A DNA stretch of 32,210 nucleotides. Origin: Pelolinea sp. GTDB taxonomy: Bacteria > Chloroflexota > Anaerolineae > Anaerolineales > Anaerolineaceae. The position numbers were made by a program, and so were the translations under genes. The notes under the pieces are model-generated. The model saw nothing but the letters and a program-made list of their open reading frames with translations. It had not been told where the DNA came from and ran no database searches. Shown here piece after piece: positions 1-6,331 of the stretch (position 1 is the stretch's first letter; every line of letters starts with the position of its first letter). Location: the NCBI GenBank assembly GCA_030692365.1, contig JAUYCC010000069.1, positions 1 to 32,210 on the forward strand, in the 5' to 3' direction.

Positions 1-169
1 GTCAGCCTTTTTTTTTCTCCCACTTTTGGTGAAATTTCAGGTAATTTTTTTAAAAATTAAGAAGAAATTTGCGCTAATCTTATGGTTTGCCCCCACTTTA
101 ACTACTTAATATTCTTACAATTTGACTTTTGAGACAACCTCAAATTCTGTTGGCATTGAATTTGTTATC

Positions 170-212
170 GGCGCCCAAGGACACGCACAGTGCGTAGCGT
201 GGTGTGGGCGCC
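170..212. repeat. Hairpin repeat with nested inner stem
   Basis: GGCGCCCA at 170-177 pairs exactly with TGGGCGCC at 205-212. Inside it, ACGCAC and GTGCGT form a second short stem. There is no following T-run, so it is not a classical terminator. Confidence 0.6.
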
Positions 213-424
213 CTACATAAATCCGACCATTGCTCCTGCAAAAGCCTTACTACACCCTCCTGCAGGCGGCTGGATGCCGCCGCCGTCGGGTGTACCACGC
301 TGACGCTCTGTACGCGTCTCCGACATCTGCTCCTGCAGATGTCTTCGACCTTCACCTTTTGACAGGTTGAAATGAAGCGGGGGAATTGGTAAGATGGTGT
401 TCGTAAATAGAACATAAGTACTAA

Positions 425-464
425 TCATGGCGATATTACCAAATTAAGAAAGAGATCGCCATGA
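425..464. repeat. Inverted repeat with 10-bp perfect arms
   Basis: TCATGGCGAT at 425-434 is the exact reverse complement of ATCGCCATGA at 455-464, with a 20-base AT-rich spacer. It could be a protein-binding site or a hairpin. Nothing downstream assigns a role. Confidence 0.55.
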
Positions 465-489
465 CTTATGCGAAGCTTCGCAGTCCTTT

Positions 490-552
490 ACCCCACCCCA
501 CGCTCCGCTCTGGGCAATTGCACTTCGTTCTCCTTACAGAATGCTTTGCAAT
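490..552 (-). repeat. Dispersed GCGAAGCAT/CTGTAAGGA repeat, minus orientation
   Basis: Read on the minus strand this contains CCCATTGCAAAGCATTCTGT, then AAGGAGA and a GTGGGGTGGGG end. The same block lies at about 13580-13625 in plus orientation with only small differences, apart from a roughly 20-base insertion in the copy here. Shorter relatives (GCGAAGCA-CCCAG-AGGGG) occur at 2468, 3178, 4204 and 6142. Two copies in opposite orientation therefore flank the phage module. Confidence 0.6.
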
Positions 553-710
553 GGGTAGGCAGGACGCTTAGCAGAGACAAAAACTAATTAATGGATGGCA
601 GGCTGGCGCCTTGCAATCCTGTAAGGAATGTGAAGTAATCCTTACAGGACGCTTCGCAGTGGGCCAGTTGCCGGGCCGGGGAGCGGCGAAAAATAATCTC
701 CTCCCCTACG

Positions 711-731
711 CCCCTCCTCTTCGAGGAGGGG
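711..731 (-). repeat. CCCCTCC hairpin repeat (family copy 1)
   Basis: CCCCTCCTC and GAGGAGGGG form a perfect 9-bp stem with a 3-base loop, preceded by CTCCCCTACG. The same architecture, in the other orientation, occurs at 9037-9075, 11762-11795 and 15802-15835, each followed by CG-AGGG-AGG. Stem bases vary while pairing is kept. Confidence 0.65.
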
Positions 732-795
732 AAGTTAATATGGAGACCCCCTCCTCCCGCCCGGGCCAGCCTGCCGGTTTTGATGAAAGGAACTT

Positions 796-1194
796 ATGGC
801 CAATAAGAAAAAATCCACAGCACTCACACGCGCTTCGGGCGGACAGCCGGGAAACTGGAATTCGTTCAAGCACGGTTTTTACTCCAATCGGTTCAAAAAT
901 CCCGAACTCTCCGACCTCGATACTGCCCTCGGTGTAGGCCTTGTTGACGAGATCGCGCTCCTCCGCGTCATTATCCGTCGGGTTTTTGAATTTGCCAATG
1001 ATCACGAAAACCAGGACCTTGACACATGGAGCCGATCCCTCAACACCCTGGGCTCAGCATCCACCAGACTGGCCGGTTTACTCAGAACTCATCAAATTAT
1101 CGGCGGCGGATCCGGTGATGATCTCGAACAATTAGCTGCACAATTTGGAGTAATTGCCCATGACCTCGGATACACTGACCCCTCGAGAAATTGA
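796..1194 (+). CDS. Terminase small subunit-like phage protein
   Basis: A 132-aa protein that is probably the DNA-recognition subunit of the phage packaging motor. The N-terminus runs from a basic lysine-rich start into GGQPGNWNSFKHGFYSNRF (residues 15-33). This is a variant of the 'G.P.GN.N..KHG.YS' opening common to a group of small terminase-like phage proteins. The remainder (residues 45-125) is predicted helical, with no recognisable enzymatic motif. The start follows a GAAAGGA ribosome binding site with normal spacing. It lies 38 bases before the next small gene and about 350 bases before the large terminase, which is the usual order. Assignment rests on the N-terminal motif and position. 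A generic phage DNA-binding protein is the alternative. Confidence 0.7.
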   Translation: MANKKKSTALTRASGGQPGNWNSFKHGFYSNRFKNPELSDLDTALGVGLVDEIALLRVIIRRVFEFANDHENQDLDTWSRSLNTLGSASTRLAGLLRTHQIIGGGSGDDLEQLAAQFGVIAHDLGYTDPSRN

Positions 1195-1232
1195 AAATAT
1201 TTTAATTCTGGAATGTATAAGGCAGGGATACT

Positions 1233-1538
1233 ATGGACGACTTGCAAGCAGACCTGATCAGCTCCCAACTCAACCGTTTAAAAGACAGCATAGAATCGCG
1301 CTTTCAAAGAATCGAAACAAACCTAAACCATCATGCCACGCTGGAAGGGGAAAAGCTTAATCAGGTGAAATCCGATATTACTTCCCTCCGCACCTGCTCA
1401 AACGACCATGAGCAACGGATCAGAACCATTGACGATAGCGTTATTTCAAACAAAACCAGCACCACCTTAATTCAGGCAGGGCAAGCCGCCCTAACTTTAA
1501 TTGCTGCAAGCATAGCCGCCTGGCTGGGCAGAAAATAA
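1233..1538 (+). CDS. Small coiled-coil protein with C-terminal membrane segment
   Basis: A 101-aa protein of unknown function. Residues 1-65 are strongly helical with heptad-like spacing of leucine and isoleucine, suggesting a coiled coil. Residues about 79-98 (from the AALTLIAASIAAW stretch to the end) form a single hydrophobic segment closed by GRK at the C-terminus. The general plan, a soluble coiled coil followed by a terminal TM helix, resembles XhlA-like haemolysin or lysis-accessory proteins of phages. I see no sequence motif that proves this. AGGGATACT precedes the start. Its stop is 9 bases from the start of the large terminase, so the genes are likely co-transcribed. It could assist lysis or anchor a virion protein; this is inference. 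Confidence 0.6.
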   Translation: MDDLQADLISSQLNRLKDSIESRFQRIETNLNHHATLEGEKLNQVKSDITSLRTCSNDHEQRIRTIDDSVISNKTSTTLIQAGQAALTLIAASIAAWLGRK

Positions 1539-1547
1539 TGCTCACCA

Positions 1548-3173
1548 ATGCCAAAACACGACCGCAGATTTTACAATCGCCTGGCCGCCAAAGGGCTGAA
1601 AGATATCGATTATTTCTGCTCAGAAGCTTCTGGCTTAACATTGCGGGAATACCAAAAAGCGCCGGCTTATGCAATCCTCAAAAGTATCCAGGAACACGCC
1701 GGCAGATCCTTTGTAGTTATGTTTCCCAGGCAATCGGGCAAAAACGAGCTGCAAGCACAGCTCGAAGCCTACTTATTTTGTCTTTTCTATATCATGAACG
1801 GCGAAATCGTAAAGGTCAGCCCCACATGGAAACCACAGACTCTCAACGCCATGCGCCGGCTGGAAAGAGTTCTCGAAAAGAACCTGCTCGCAAAGCATTA
1901 TTGGAGCAAAGAATCCGGCTATATCTACAGGGTTGGTACTTGCCGGATTTACTTTTTCAGCGGGCAACCTCGCAGCAACATCGTGGGCGCTACCGCCAAC
2001 CTGCTGCTGGAGATGGACGAAGCCCAGGACATAATGCCGGCAAAATACGACAAGGATATCGCTCCCATGGCAGCCAGTACCAACGCAACCCGCGTATTCT
2101 GGGGGACCGCCTGGACTTCCCGCACCCTGCTGGCCAGGGAACTAAGGTCCTCCAGAAAACAGGAGAAAGCAGACGGAATTAAACGAGTGTTTATTATGAC
2201 TGCTGACGAAGTGAGAAAAGAAGTTCCCGCTTATGGCGATTTCGTTGATGATCAAGTCCGCAGACTTGGCCGGAATCATCCCATGGTGAAAACGCAGTAC
2301 TTCAGTGAGGAAATAGACGCCGAAGGCGGCTTATTCCCCGCTGAACGGTGCGCCATGATGAAGGGCACACATGCCCCCCAGGCAGGACCGGAAGAGGGCA
2401 AACTCTATGCCATGACCCTGGACGTTGCCGGCGAAGATGAGGCAATTATTCTAGATCCCGAAAACCTTGCGAAGCACCCAGAAGGGGCCGGAGAAACCGA
2501 TCTCAACAACCCCAAACGCGACAGCACAGCCCTGGCCGTCTTCGACGTCGACCTGGCTACCATTGACGATCCACTGATCAGCAAGCCAACTTATAAAGCG
2601 GTCCACCGGCAAGAATGGATCGGGATAAAACACTCGACACTTTACGGAAAGATCAAGGCGATCGCCGAGCTTTTCGATGTGCGCTTTTTGGTGGTTGACG
2701 CTACCGGCGTTGGTGCTGGATTAACTTCATTCCTTGCGGCATCCCTGGGCGAGAAGGTTATACCCTTTGAGTTTAATATCTCCACCAAATCCGCTTTACT
2801 CTGGGACTTCCTCGGCATCATTGACAGCGGCAGGTTTAAAGACTACCGAAGCTCCCTGCAGGAGCAGGGAGCGGAGGTCCCCGAAGTTCGGCACTTTCAG
2901 GGTGCCAGAACGGAGGGGATGTTCAGCAGTCAAGGGACCTTCTGGGAACAGGTTGAATTCTGCCAGTTTGAAATTCTACCGGGTCCTCAAAAGCGGGTTA
3001 AGTGGGGCGTGCCGGACGGCACACGCAACCCCGCTACCGGCAATCTTGTCCACGATGATCAACTGATCAGCGCCGCTCTTGTATCAGTGCTTGATAATCA
3101 GGACTGGGCTTTCTCAGCCCCGACCTTTGTAATCAATGCGCCGGATCCTTTAGATGATGAAAAAGGCTTTTAA
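1548..3173 (+). CDS. Phage terminase large subunit (packaging ATPase-nuclease)
   Basis: A 541-aa packaging motor that translocates DNA into the capsid and cuts it. The ATPase half has a Walker A-like FPRQSGKNE at residues 59-67 and a Walker B LLLEMDEAQD at 152-161, followed by the GTAWTS coupling region near 186. The RNase H-like nuclease half shows acidic residues at D292 (TLDVAGED), D384 (VVDATG) and D503/D504 (HDDQLISAA), the expected spacing for this family. Two loops of the nuclease half look like in-frame repeat DNA. Residues ~307-314 (AKHPEGAG) come from a GCGAAGCACCCAGAAGGGG repeat. Residues 434-457 come from the double-hairpin repeat at 2847-2919. Flanking motifs are intact, so the protein may still work. 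ATG 1548 lacks a strong ribosome binding site and may be translationally coupled to the upstream gene. Confidence 0.93.
   Translation: MPKHDRRFYNRLAAKGLKDIDYFCSEASGLTLREYQKAPAYAILKSIQEHAGRSFVVMFPRQSGKNELQAQLEAYLFCLFYIMNGEIVKVSPTWKPQTLNAMRRLERVLEKNLLAKHYWSKESGYIYRVGTCRIYFFSGQPRSNIVGATANLLLEMDEAQDIMPAKYDKDIAPMAASTNATRVFWGTAWTSRTLLARELRSSRKQEKADGIKRVFIMTADEVRKEVPAYGDFVDDQVRRLGRNHPMVKTQYFSEEIDAEGGLFPAERCAMMKGTHAPQAGPEEGKLYAMTLDVAGEDEAIILDPENLAKHPEGAGETDLNNPKRDSTALAVFDVDLATIDDPLISKPTYKAVHRQEWIGIKHSTLYGKIKAIAELFDVRFLVVDATGVGAGLTSFLAASLGEKVIPFEFNISTKSALLWDFLGIIDSGRFKDYRSSLQEQGAEVPEVRHFQGARTEGMFSSQGTFWEQVEFCQFEILPGPQKRVKWGVPDGTRNPATGNLVHDDQLISAALVSVLDNQDWAFSAPTFVINAPDPLDDEKGF
2847..2919 (+). repeat. 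Double-hairpin repeat inside the terminase gene (copy 1 of 3)
   Basis: GCTCCCTGC (2851-2859) pairs with GCAGGGAGC (2864-2872) around an AGGA loop. GTTCGGCAC (2886-2894) pairs with GTGCC-GAAC up to 2911, with one bulged A. The same two hairpins, joined by G-AG-TCCC-GAA, occur in non-coding DNA at 8399-8471, and a diverged copy is at 13519-13575. Here the unit is translated as residues 434-457 of the terminase without a frameshift. Confidence 0.85.
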
Positions 3174-3617
3174 TTCTGCGAAGCATCCAGAAGGGAATAT
3201 GAAAAAAGACGGTTTTTTCAAATCGGATAGAACAACTCTGAATCGGAGAAACTCCGCTTTTAGACCCTTTATCACTGTAAATAAATCGGAGAAATTCCGC
3301 TTTTTAGCCGTGTGTTTTGCTCTCTTCTTCTACTGCTACTGCTCTATCTTAATAGTATTAAAAGATTTAAGCAGCAGCAGCAAAAATAGAACACGCCCGG
3401 GAACATTGTTTAATACCGTCAAAAATCGGAAAAATTCCGATTCTGTAAATATTAGAACAGCCCGAATTCTTAATTTCAATCCTAAATCAGCTAAATTCCT
3501 GCTTTACTCACTCAACGGCACTCGGGCAAGGCGCAAAAAGTTCAAACCTTCGCTCCCGCTCATTCGCTTTTTGCGCTCCCTCGATGCCTTGTATTTTTTC
3601 CCTCAGGAGGTTTCCCA
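3174..3617. other. Intergenic stretch with three CGGA-AAA-TCCG mini-hairpins
   Basis: There is no credible gene. An open frame overlapping the terminase end continues to 3621 but consists of repeat sequence. Three short hairpins with an AAA loop recur. CGGAG/CTCCG is at 3244-3256. CGGAG/TTCCG is at 3287-3299. AATCGGAA/TTCCGATT at 3424-3442 is a perfect 8-bp stem. The G-C pair of the first copy becomes A-T in the third, so pairing is kept. A near-palindrome of CTGCTACTGCT with AGCAGCAGCAG spans ~3334-3384. A GCGAAGCATCCAGAAGGG repeat starts at 3178. The large element at 3516-3591 is listed separately. Confidence 0.6.
3516..3591 (+). repeat. GGGCAAGGCGCAAAAA palindromic element (copy 1 of 2)
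   Basis: GCGCAAAAAG at 3531-3540 pairs perfectly with CTTTTTGCGC at 3567-3576, and CAAGGC at 3527-3532 pairs with GCCTTG at 3586-3591. The second copy is at 11888-11963, with the same ends (CTCGGGCAAGGCGCAAAAA and TGCGCTCCCTCG-GCCTTG) but a different inner stem. Here it ends 19 bases before the endolysin ribosome binding site. Confidence 0.7.
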
Positions 3618-4478
3618 ATGATTTCAGGCATAGATGTATCCCACTGGCAGAACGATAAAAGCACGCCCCAAAAAATGAACTTCACCAAAGCCAAGGCCGC
3701 CGGTGCCAAGTTCGTATTTATCAAGGTCTCGGAACGCGGCGGCATGGATGAAGATTTTATTTATAACTGGAAAACCGCTAAAGCTGCCTACATCCCTCGC
3801 GGAGGCTATCATTTCCTGCGGTGGGATATTTCCGCCCTGTTGCAAGCGCGCATTTTCTGCGAACTGCTCAAAGACGATCCAGGCGAATTGCCGCCAGTCG
3901 CAGACTTCGAAGCGCCGATCAAGGACGGTAAATACCCGTCCAATGCCCTGCTGGCCGCTTTCCTCGAAGCGGTTGAATCAATCCTCGGCAAGCGGCCGAT
4001 GATCTACACCTCCCCGGGTTTTTGGAACAGCTACGGAAAAAACAAGATCACCGGGCGCTTTGACGCGAGTTGGTCATACTACCCGCTCTGGATCGCGCAC
4101 TACACCACAGCCGCAGCCCCCCAGGTACCGGAGCCATGGAAAAGCGCTGCCCTGATCAACGCCGAAGGGCTTGCCCTGAGCAACGCCGAAGGGTCAAAAC
4201 ATAGCGAAGCACCCAGTAGGGGCTGGTTATTTTGGCAATATACACCAGTCGGTGATGGTTTAAAATTTGGCGCTGAATCAAAAGGCCTTGATATGAACTG
4301 GTTCAATGGCAACCAGGCAGAATTAAATAAACTCGTCAACAATTCTGCGGACGCTGAGCCTGTCGAAGCGCCCACCGGCGGTGGTACAGATAACGCCTAC
4401 CTTCAGAAGGAAATTGATCTCGTTGCTTCACGTATTAAGAACATCGAAAACCACCTAACAGGATTCCGATTGCCATGA
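3618..4478 (+). CDS. GH25 family lysozyme (phage endolysin)
   Basis: A 286-aa muramidase of glycoside hydrolase family 25, which hydrolyses the MurNAc-GlcNAc bond of peptidoglycan to release phage. The GH25 signature is plain. GIDVSHWQ at residues 4-11 carries the first acidic residue D6. GAKFVFIKVSE follows at 29-39 and RGGYHFLRW at 61-69. The catalytic DFE triplet is at D96/E98, with WIAHY at 158-162 and FWQYTPVGDG at 205-214. There is no signal peptide, so release would need a holin (candidate at 9236). Residues ~182-201, just before the WLFWQYT strand, look like an in-frame repeat insertion. A second repeat-like piece (AEPVEAP, from the CTGAGCCTGTCGAAG type) forms the linker at 246-252. 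The C-terminus (258-283) is a short coiled coil. A strong AGGAGG precedes the ATG. Confidence 0.93.
   Translation: MISGIDVSHWQNDKSTPQKMNFTKAKAAGAKFVFIKVSERGGMDEDFIYNWKTAKAAYIPRGGYHFLRWDISALLQARIFCELLKDDPGELPPVADFEAPIKDGKYPSNALLAAFLEAVESILGKRPMIYTSPGFWNSYGKNKITGRFDASWSYYPLWIAHYTTAAAPQVPEPWKSAALINAEGLALSNAEGSKHSEAPSRGWLFWQYTPVGDGLKFGAESKGLDMNWFNGNQAELNKLVNNSADAEPVEAPTGGGTDNAYLQKEIDLVASRIKNIENHLTGFRLP
4161..4220 (+). repeat. In-frame dispersed-repeat insertion in the endolysin gene
   Basis: Two imperfect copies of a CAACGCCGAAGGG motif flank CTTGCCCTGAG. They are followed by ATAGCGAAGCACCCAGTAGGGG, which is close to the GCGAAGCACCCAGAAGGGG block in the terminase gene at 2468. It is translated as residues ~182-201 in a loop between GH25 strands. 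The reading frame is preserved. Confidence 0.6.
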
Positions 4479-4526
4479 AGTCACCCGCGCAACTATCTAA
4501 TTCATTCTTACCTGCAGGCTCATTAT

Positions 4527-4619
4527 GGGTTTCCCATAAGCTGCCGTTGGCGCAACCAACTAACGGGGCTGGGGTAATGCCCCTTTGGATTGCGCTAACG
4601 CGGGCTTATGGAAAACTGG
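4527..4619. repeat. Large imperfect palindrome between endolysin and portal genes
   Basis: The arm at 4527-4556 (ends TTTCCCATAAGC and GTTGGCGCAAC) is the near-complete reverse complement of 4588-4619 (TTGCGCTAACGC and GCTTATGGAAA). An inner stem GGGGC at 4565-4569 pairs with GCCCC at 4579-4583. An 82-codon open frame spans this stretch but reads through the palindrome and is not believed. Confidence 0.65.
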
Positions 4620-4725
4620 TTATTTTGTTCAAGTTTATTTTGAATACAGGCGCGGGTTCACTGGTTCGGCTCGCCCGCCCCTTGCAGGGGCTACCTCGCC
4701 CCTCTAATGCGAAGGAGTTTTAAAC

Positions 4726-6144
4726 ATGGGTTTATTTGACCGCTTCATAGAAAAGAGAGTTTCAGCAGCCGTCCGCACTGCCTTGGCAGTGGTGGAGAAT
4801 GAGAATAATTTCCTCATCGGCACGCGCTCAACTTCACAAACCGACCGCGACCGCTTCACCTACGATAGAACGGATGTTCTTCAACAATCCCTTGAAGCCT
4901 GGAGAACTAACCCCCTCGCTCGCCGGATAGTGGAACTGACTTCTCAATACGTGGTAGGCGGCGGGCTGACGATCAACTGCAAGCACACCGCCGCAGCAGC
5001 TTTTCTCAATGACTTTTGGGAACACCGTCTAAATCACATGCCTATCAGGGTTTCCGAACTTTGCGATGAACTCACCCGAACAGGTAATTTATTTGTACTG
5101 ATCAGCACAGACGCAGCCGGCATGAGCTATATCCGGGCACTGCCGGCAACCGAGATTGACGAAATAATCAGCCGGGCAAACGACATAGAACAACCGCTGG
5201 CCTTTAAACTCAAATCATCCCTCGAAGATCTCGATCCTGCGCCAATCTTGGCATACGACCCCTTGACCGACTTCAATGAGCAGTCGGTAATTCTGCACTA
5301 TGCCATCAACCGCCCTGCAGGGGCGCAGTGGGGCGAGCCAGACCTGGCCCCAATCCTGCGCTGGTTATCCCGTTACTCTTCATGGCTTGAAGACCGCGCC
5401 AGATTAAACCGGTACCGCAACGCTTTTTTGTTTGTTGTCACGGCTAAATTTACCTCAGAGGCACAGCGCAAAGCACGGCAAACCGCGCTCAATGCCAACC
5501 CGCCACAGCCAGGCTCAATTTTGGTCGCGGACGAAAACGAGAAATGGTCAGCCATTCATCCCCGCCTTGAATCCGGAGACGCGGAAAAGGACGGGCTTGC
5601 CCTCAAGAAAATGATCGCGGCCGGTGCAGGGATGCCGCTTCATTTCCTCGCAGAGCCAGAAAGTTCTACCCGCACGACCGCCGAAGAATCAGGCGGTCCT
5701 ACATATCGCCACTTCGAACAGCGCCAGCAATACTTTTTGTGGATGATCGAAGACATCCTCAAGGTTGTCATTTCACGCCGGGCAAAAACCGATCGAAAAT
5801 TATCCGGAAATTTTGAGTTCAGTGTTACCGGTGCCGATATCAGCAGCCGCGACAATGTAACCCTCGCCCAGGCGGCTTACTACACCATCAGCGTTTTAGA
5901 CGACCTGCGCGATCGCAAGTTGATCACCAATGACGAAGTGCTTAGATTAATCTACCGCTTCTTTGGTGAAACCGTTGACGCGGACGAGATGCTTCAAAAA
6001 GCGGCCGCCGAGAAAGGCGACCAGGGCAGCATGCCAGAGGTGAATACAACTATGGTACCAACTCCAAAACCTTTTAACCCCCCGGAAGGTAAGAAGATCG
6101 AACCTGAGAAGGACAAGACTGTCAAAAATATCGCAGATAGCTAA
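4726..6144 (+). CDS. Phage portal protein
   Basis: A 472-aa protein matching the size and motif plan of portal proteins, which form the dodecameric ring through which DNA enters and leaves the head. Seen in the sequence: an N-terminal MGLFDRF opening, a region around residues 55-90 with LARRIVELTSQYVVGGG typical of portals, an aromatic/Arg-rich clip-stem region near 210-235 (WLSRYSSWLEDRARLNRYRNAFLF), and a C-terminal domain with GMPLHFLAEPESSTRTTAEESGGPTYRHFEQRQ, where GMP..FL and the ETA-like segment are characteristic. The tail (residues 440-472) is charged and Pro/Lys-rich, probably disordered. The start follows GAAGGAG. It sits between endolysin and protease-capsid; lysis genes before the portal is an unusual order. 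Confidence 0.9.
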   Translation: MGLFDRFIEKRVSAAVRTALAVVENENNFLIGTRSTSQTDRDRFTYDRTDVLQQSLEAWRTNPLARRIVELTSQYVVGGGLTINCKHTAAAAFLNDFWEHRLNHMPIRVSELCDELTRTGNLFVLISTDAAGMSYIRALPATEIDEIISRANDIEQPLAFKLKSSLEDLDPAPILAYDPLTDFNEQSVILHYAINRPAGAQWGEPDLAPILRWLSRYSSWLEDRARLNRYRNAFLFVVTAKFTSEAQRKARQTALNANPPQPGSILVADENEKWSAIHPRLESGDAEKDGLALKKMIAAGAGMPLHFLAEPESSTRTTAEESGGPTYRHFEQRQQYFLWMIEDILKVVISRRAKTDRKLSGNFEFSVTGADISSRDNVTLAQAAYYTISVLDDLRDRKLITNDEVLRLIYRFFGETVDADEMLQKAAAEKGDQGSMPEVNTTMVPTPKPFNPPEGKKIEPEKDKTVKNIADS

Positions 6145-6331
6145 GCATTCAGAAGGAATTAGGAGAATAGAACAAATGATCAGCTCAGCTATCACATACC
6201 CCCCACAGGTGGGGGGTGAAGGTGATACAATCCCAACAGGACGGAAAGTCGACTTTATAAGCACAGTTAACATGGGCTTGGCGGGCGGCGCAACAAACCT
6301 GCGCCCGCCAACCCCCGGAAAGGTCTAACAC
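6145..6331. repeat. Two hairpins before the protease-capsid gene
   Basis: ACCCCCCAC at 6198-6206 pairs with GTGGGGGGT at 6209-6217 around AG. At 6274-6315, GGG-c-TTGGCGGGC pairs with GCCCGCCAA-c-CCC. The second hairpin recurs at 8349-8390 with its ninth stem pair switched from C-G to G-C. In both places the hairpin is followed by a GAAAGGTC sequence, which here serves as the ribosome binding site of the gene at 6332. An open frame at 6176-6328 runs through both hairpins and is not annotated as a gene. Confidence 0.65.

Larger units (their letters stand above)
1..795. other. Gene-free repeat-rich leader of the phage module
   Basis: I see no convincing gene here. The open frames in 140-430 run across palindromic, GC-rich repeat DNA and look like nothing I recognise. 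The stretch holds several hairpin-forming repeats, listed separately at 170-212, 425-464, 490-552 and 711-731. It also holds a further degenerate GCGAAGC-type repeat around 605-665, where CCTGTAAGGA and TCCTTACAGG form an inverted pair. The first 140 bases are AT-rich and featureless. Any promoter for the terminase genes would lie here, but I could not find a clean -35/-10 pair. Confidence 0.6.

Noticed and set aside
140-430. Two minus-strand open frames (91 and 71 codons)
   Set aside because: Both run through palindromic repeat DNA, lack ribosome binding sites and show no protein-like pattern.
3154-3621. 155-codon open frame after the terminase
   Set aside because: It overlaps the terminase end and translates the mini-hairpins and the CAAGGC element; no domain.
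4475-4723. 82-codon open frame before the portal gene
   Set aside because: It spans a large imperfect palindrome and has no convincing start signal.
6176-6328. 50-codon frame with a plausible AGGAG site
   Set aside because: It is largely made of two hairpins, one repeated at 8349-8390 in non-coding DNA.
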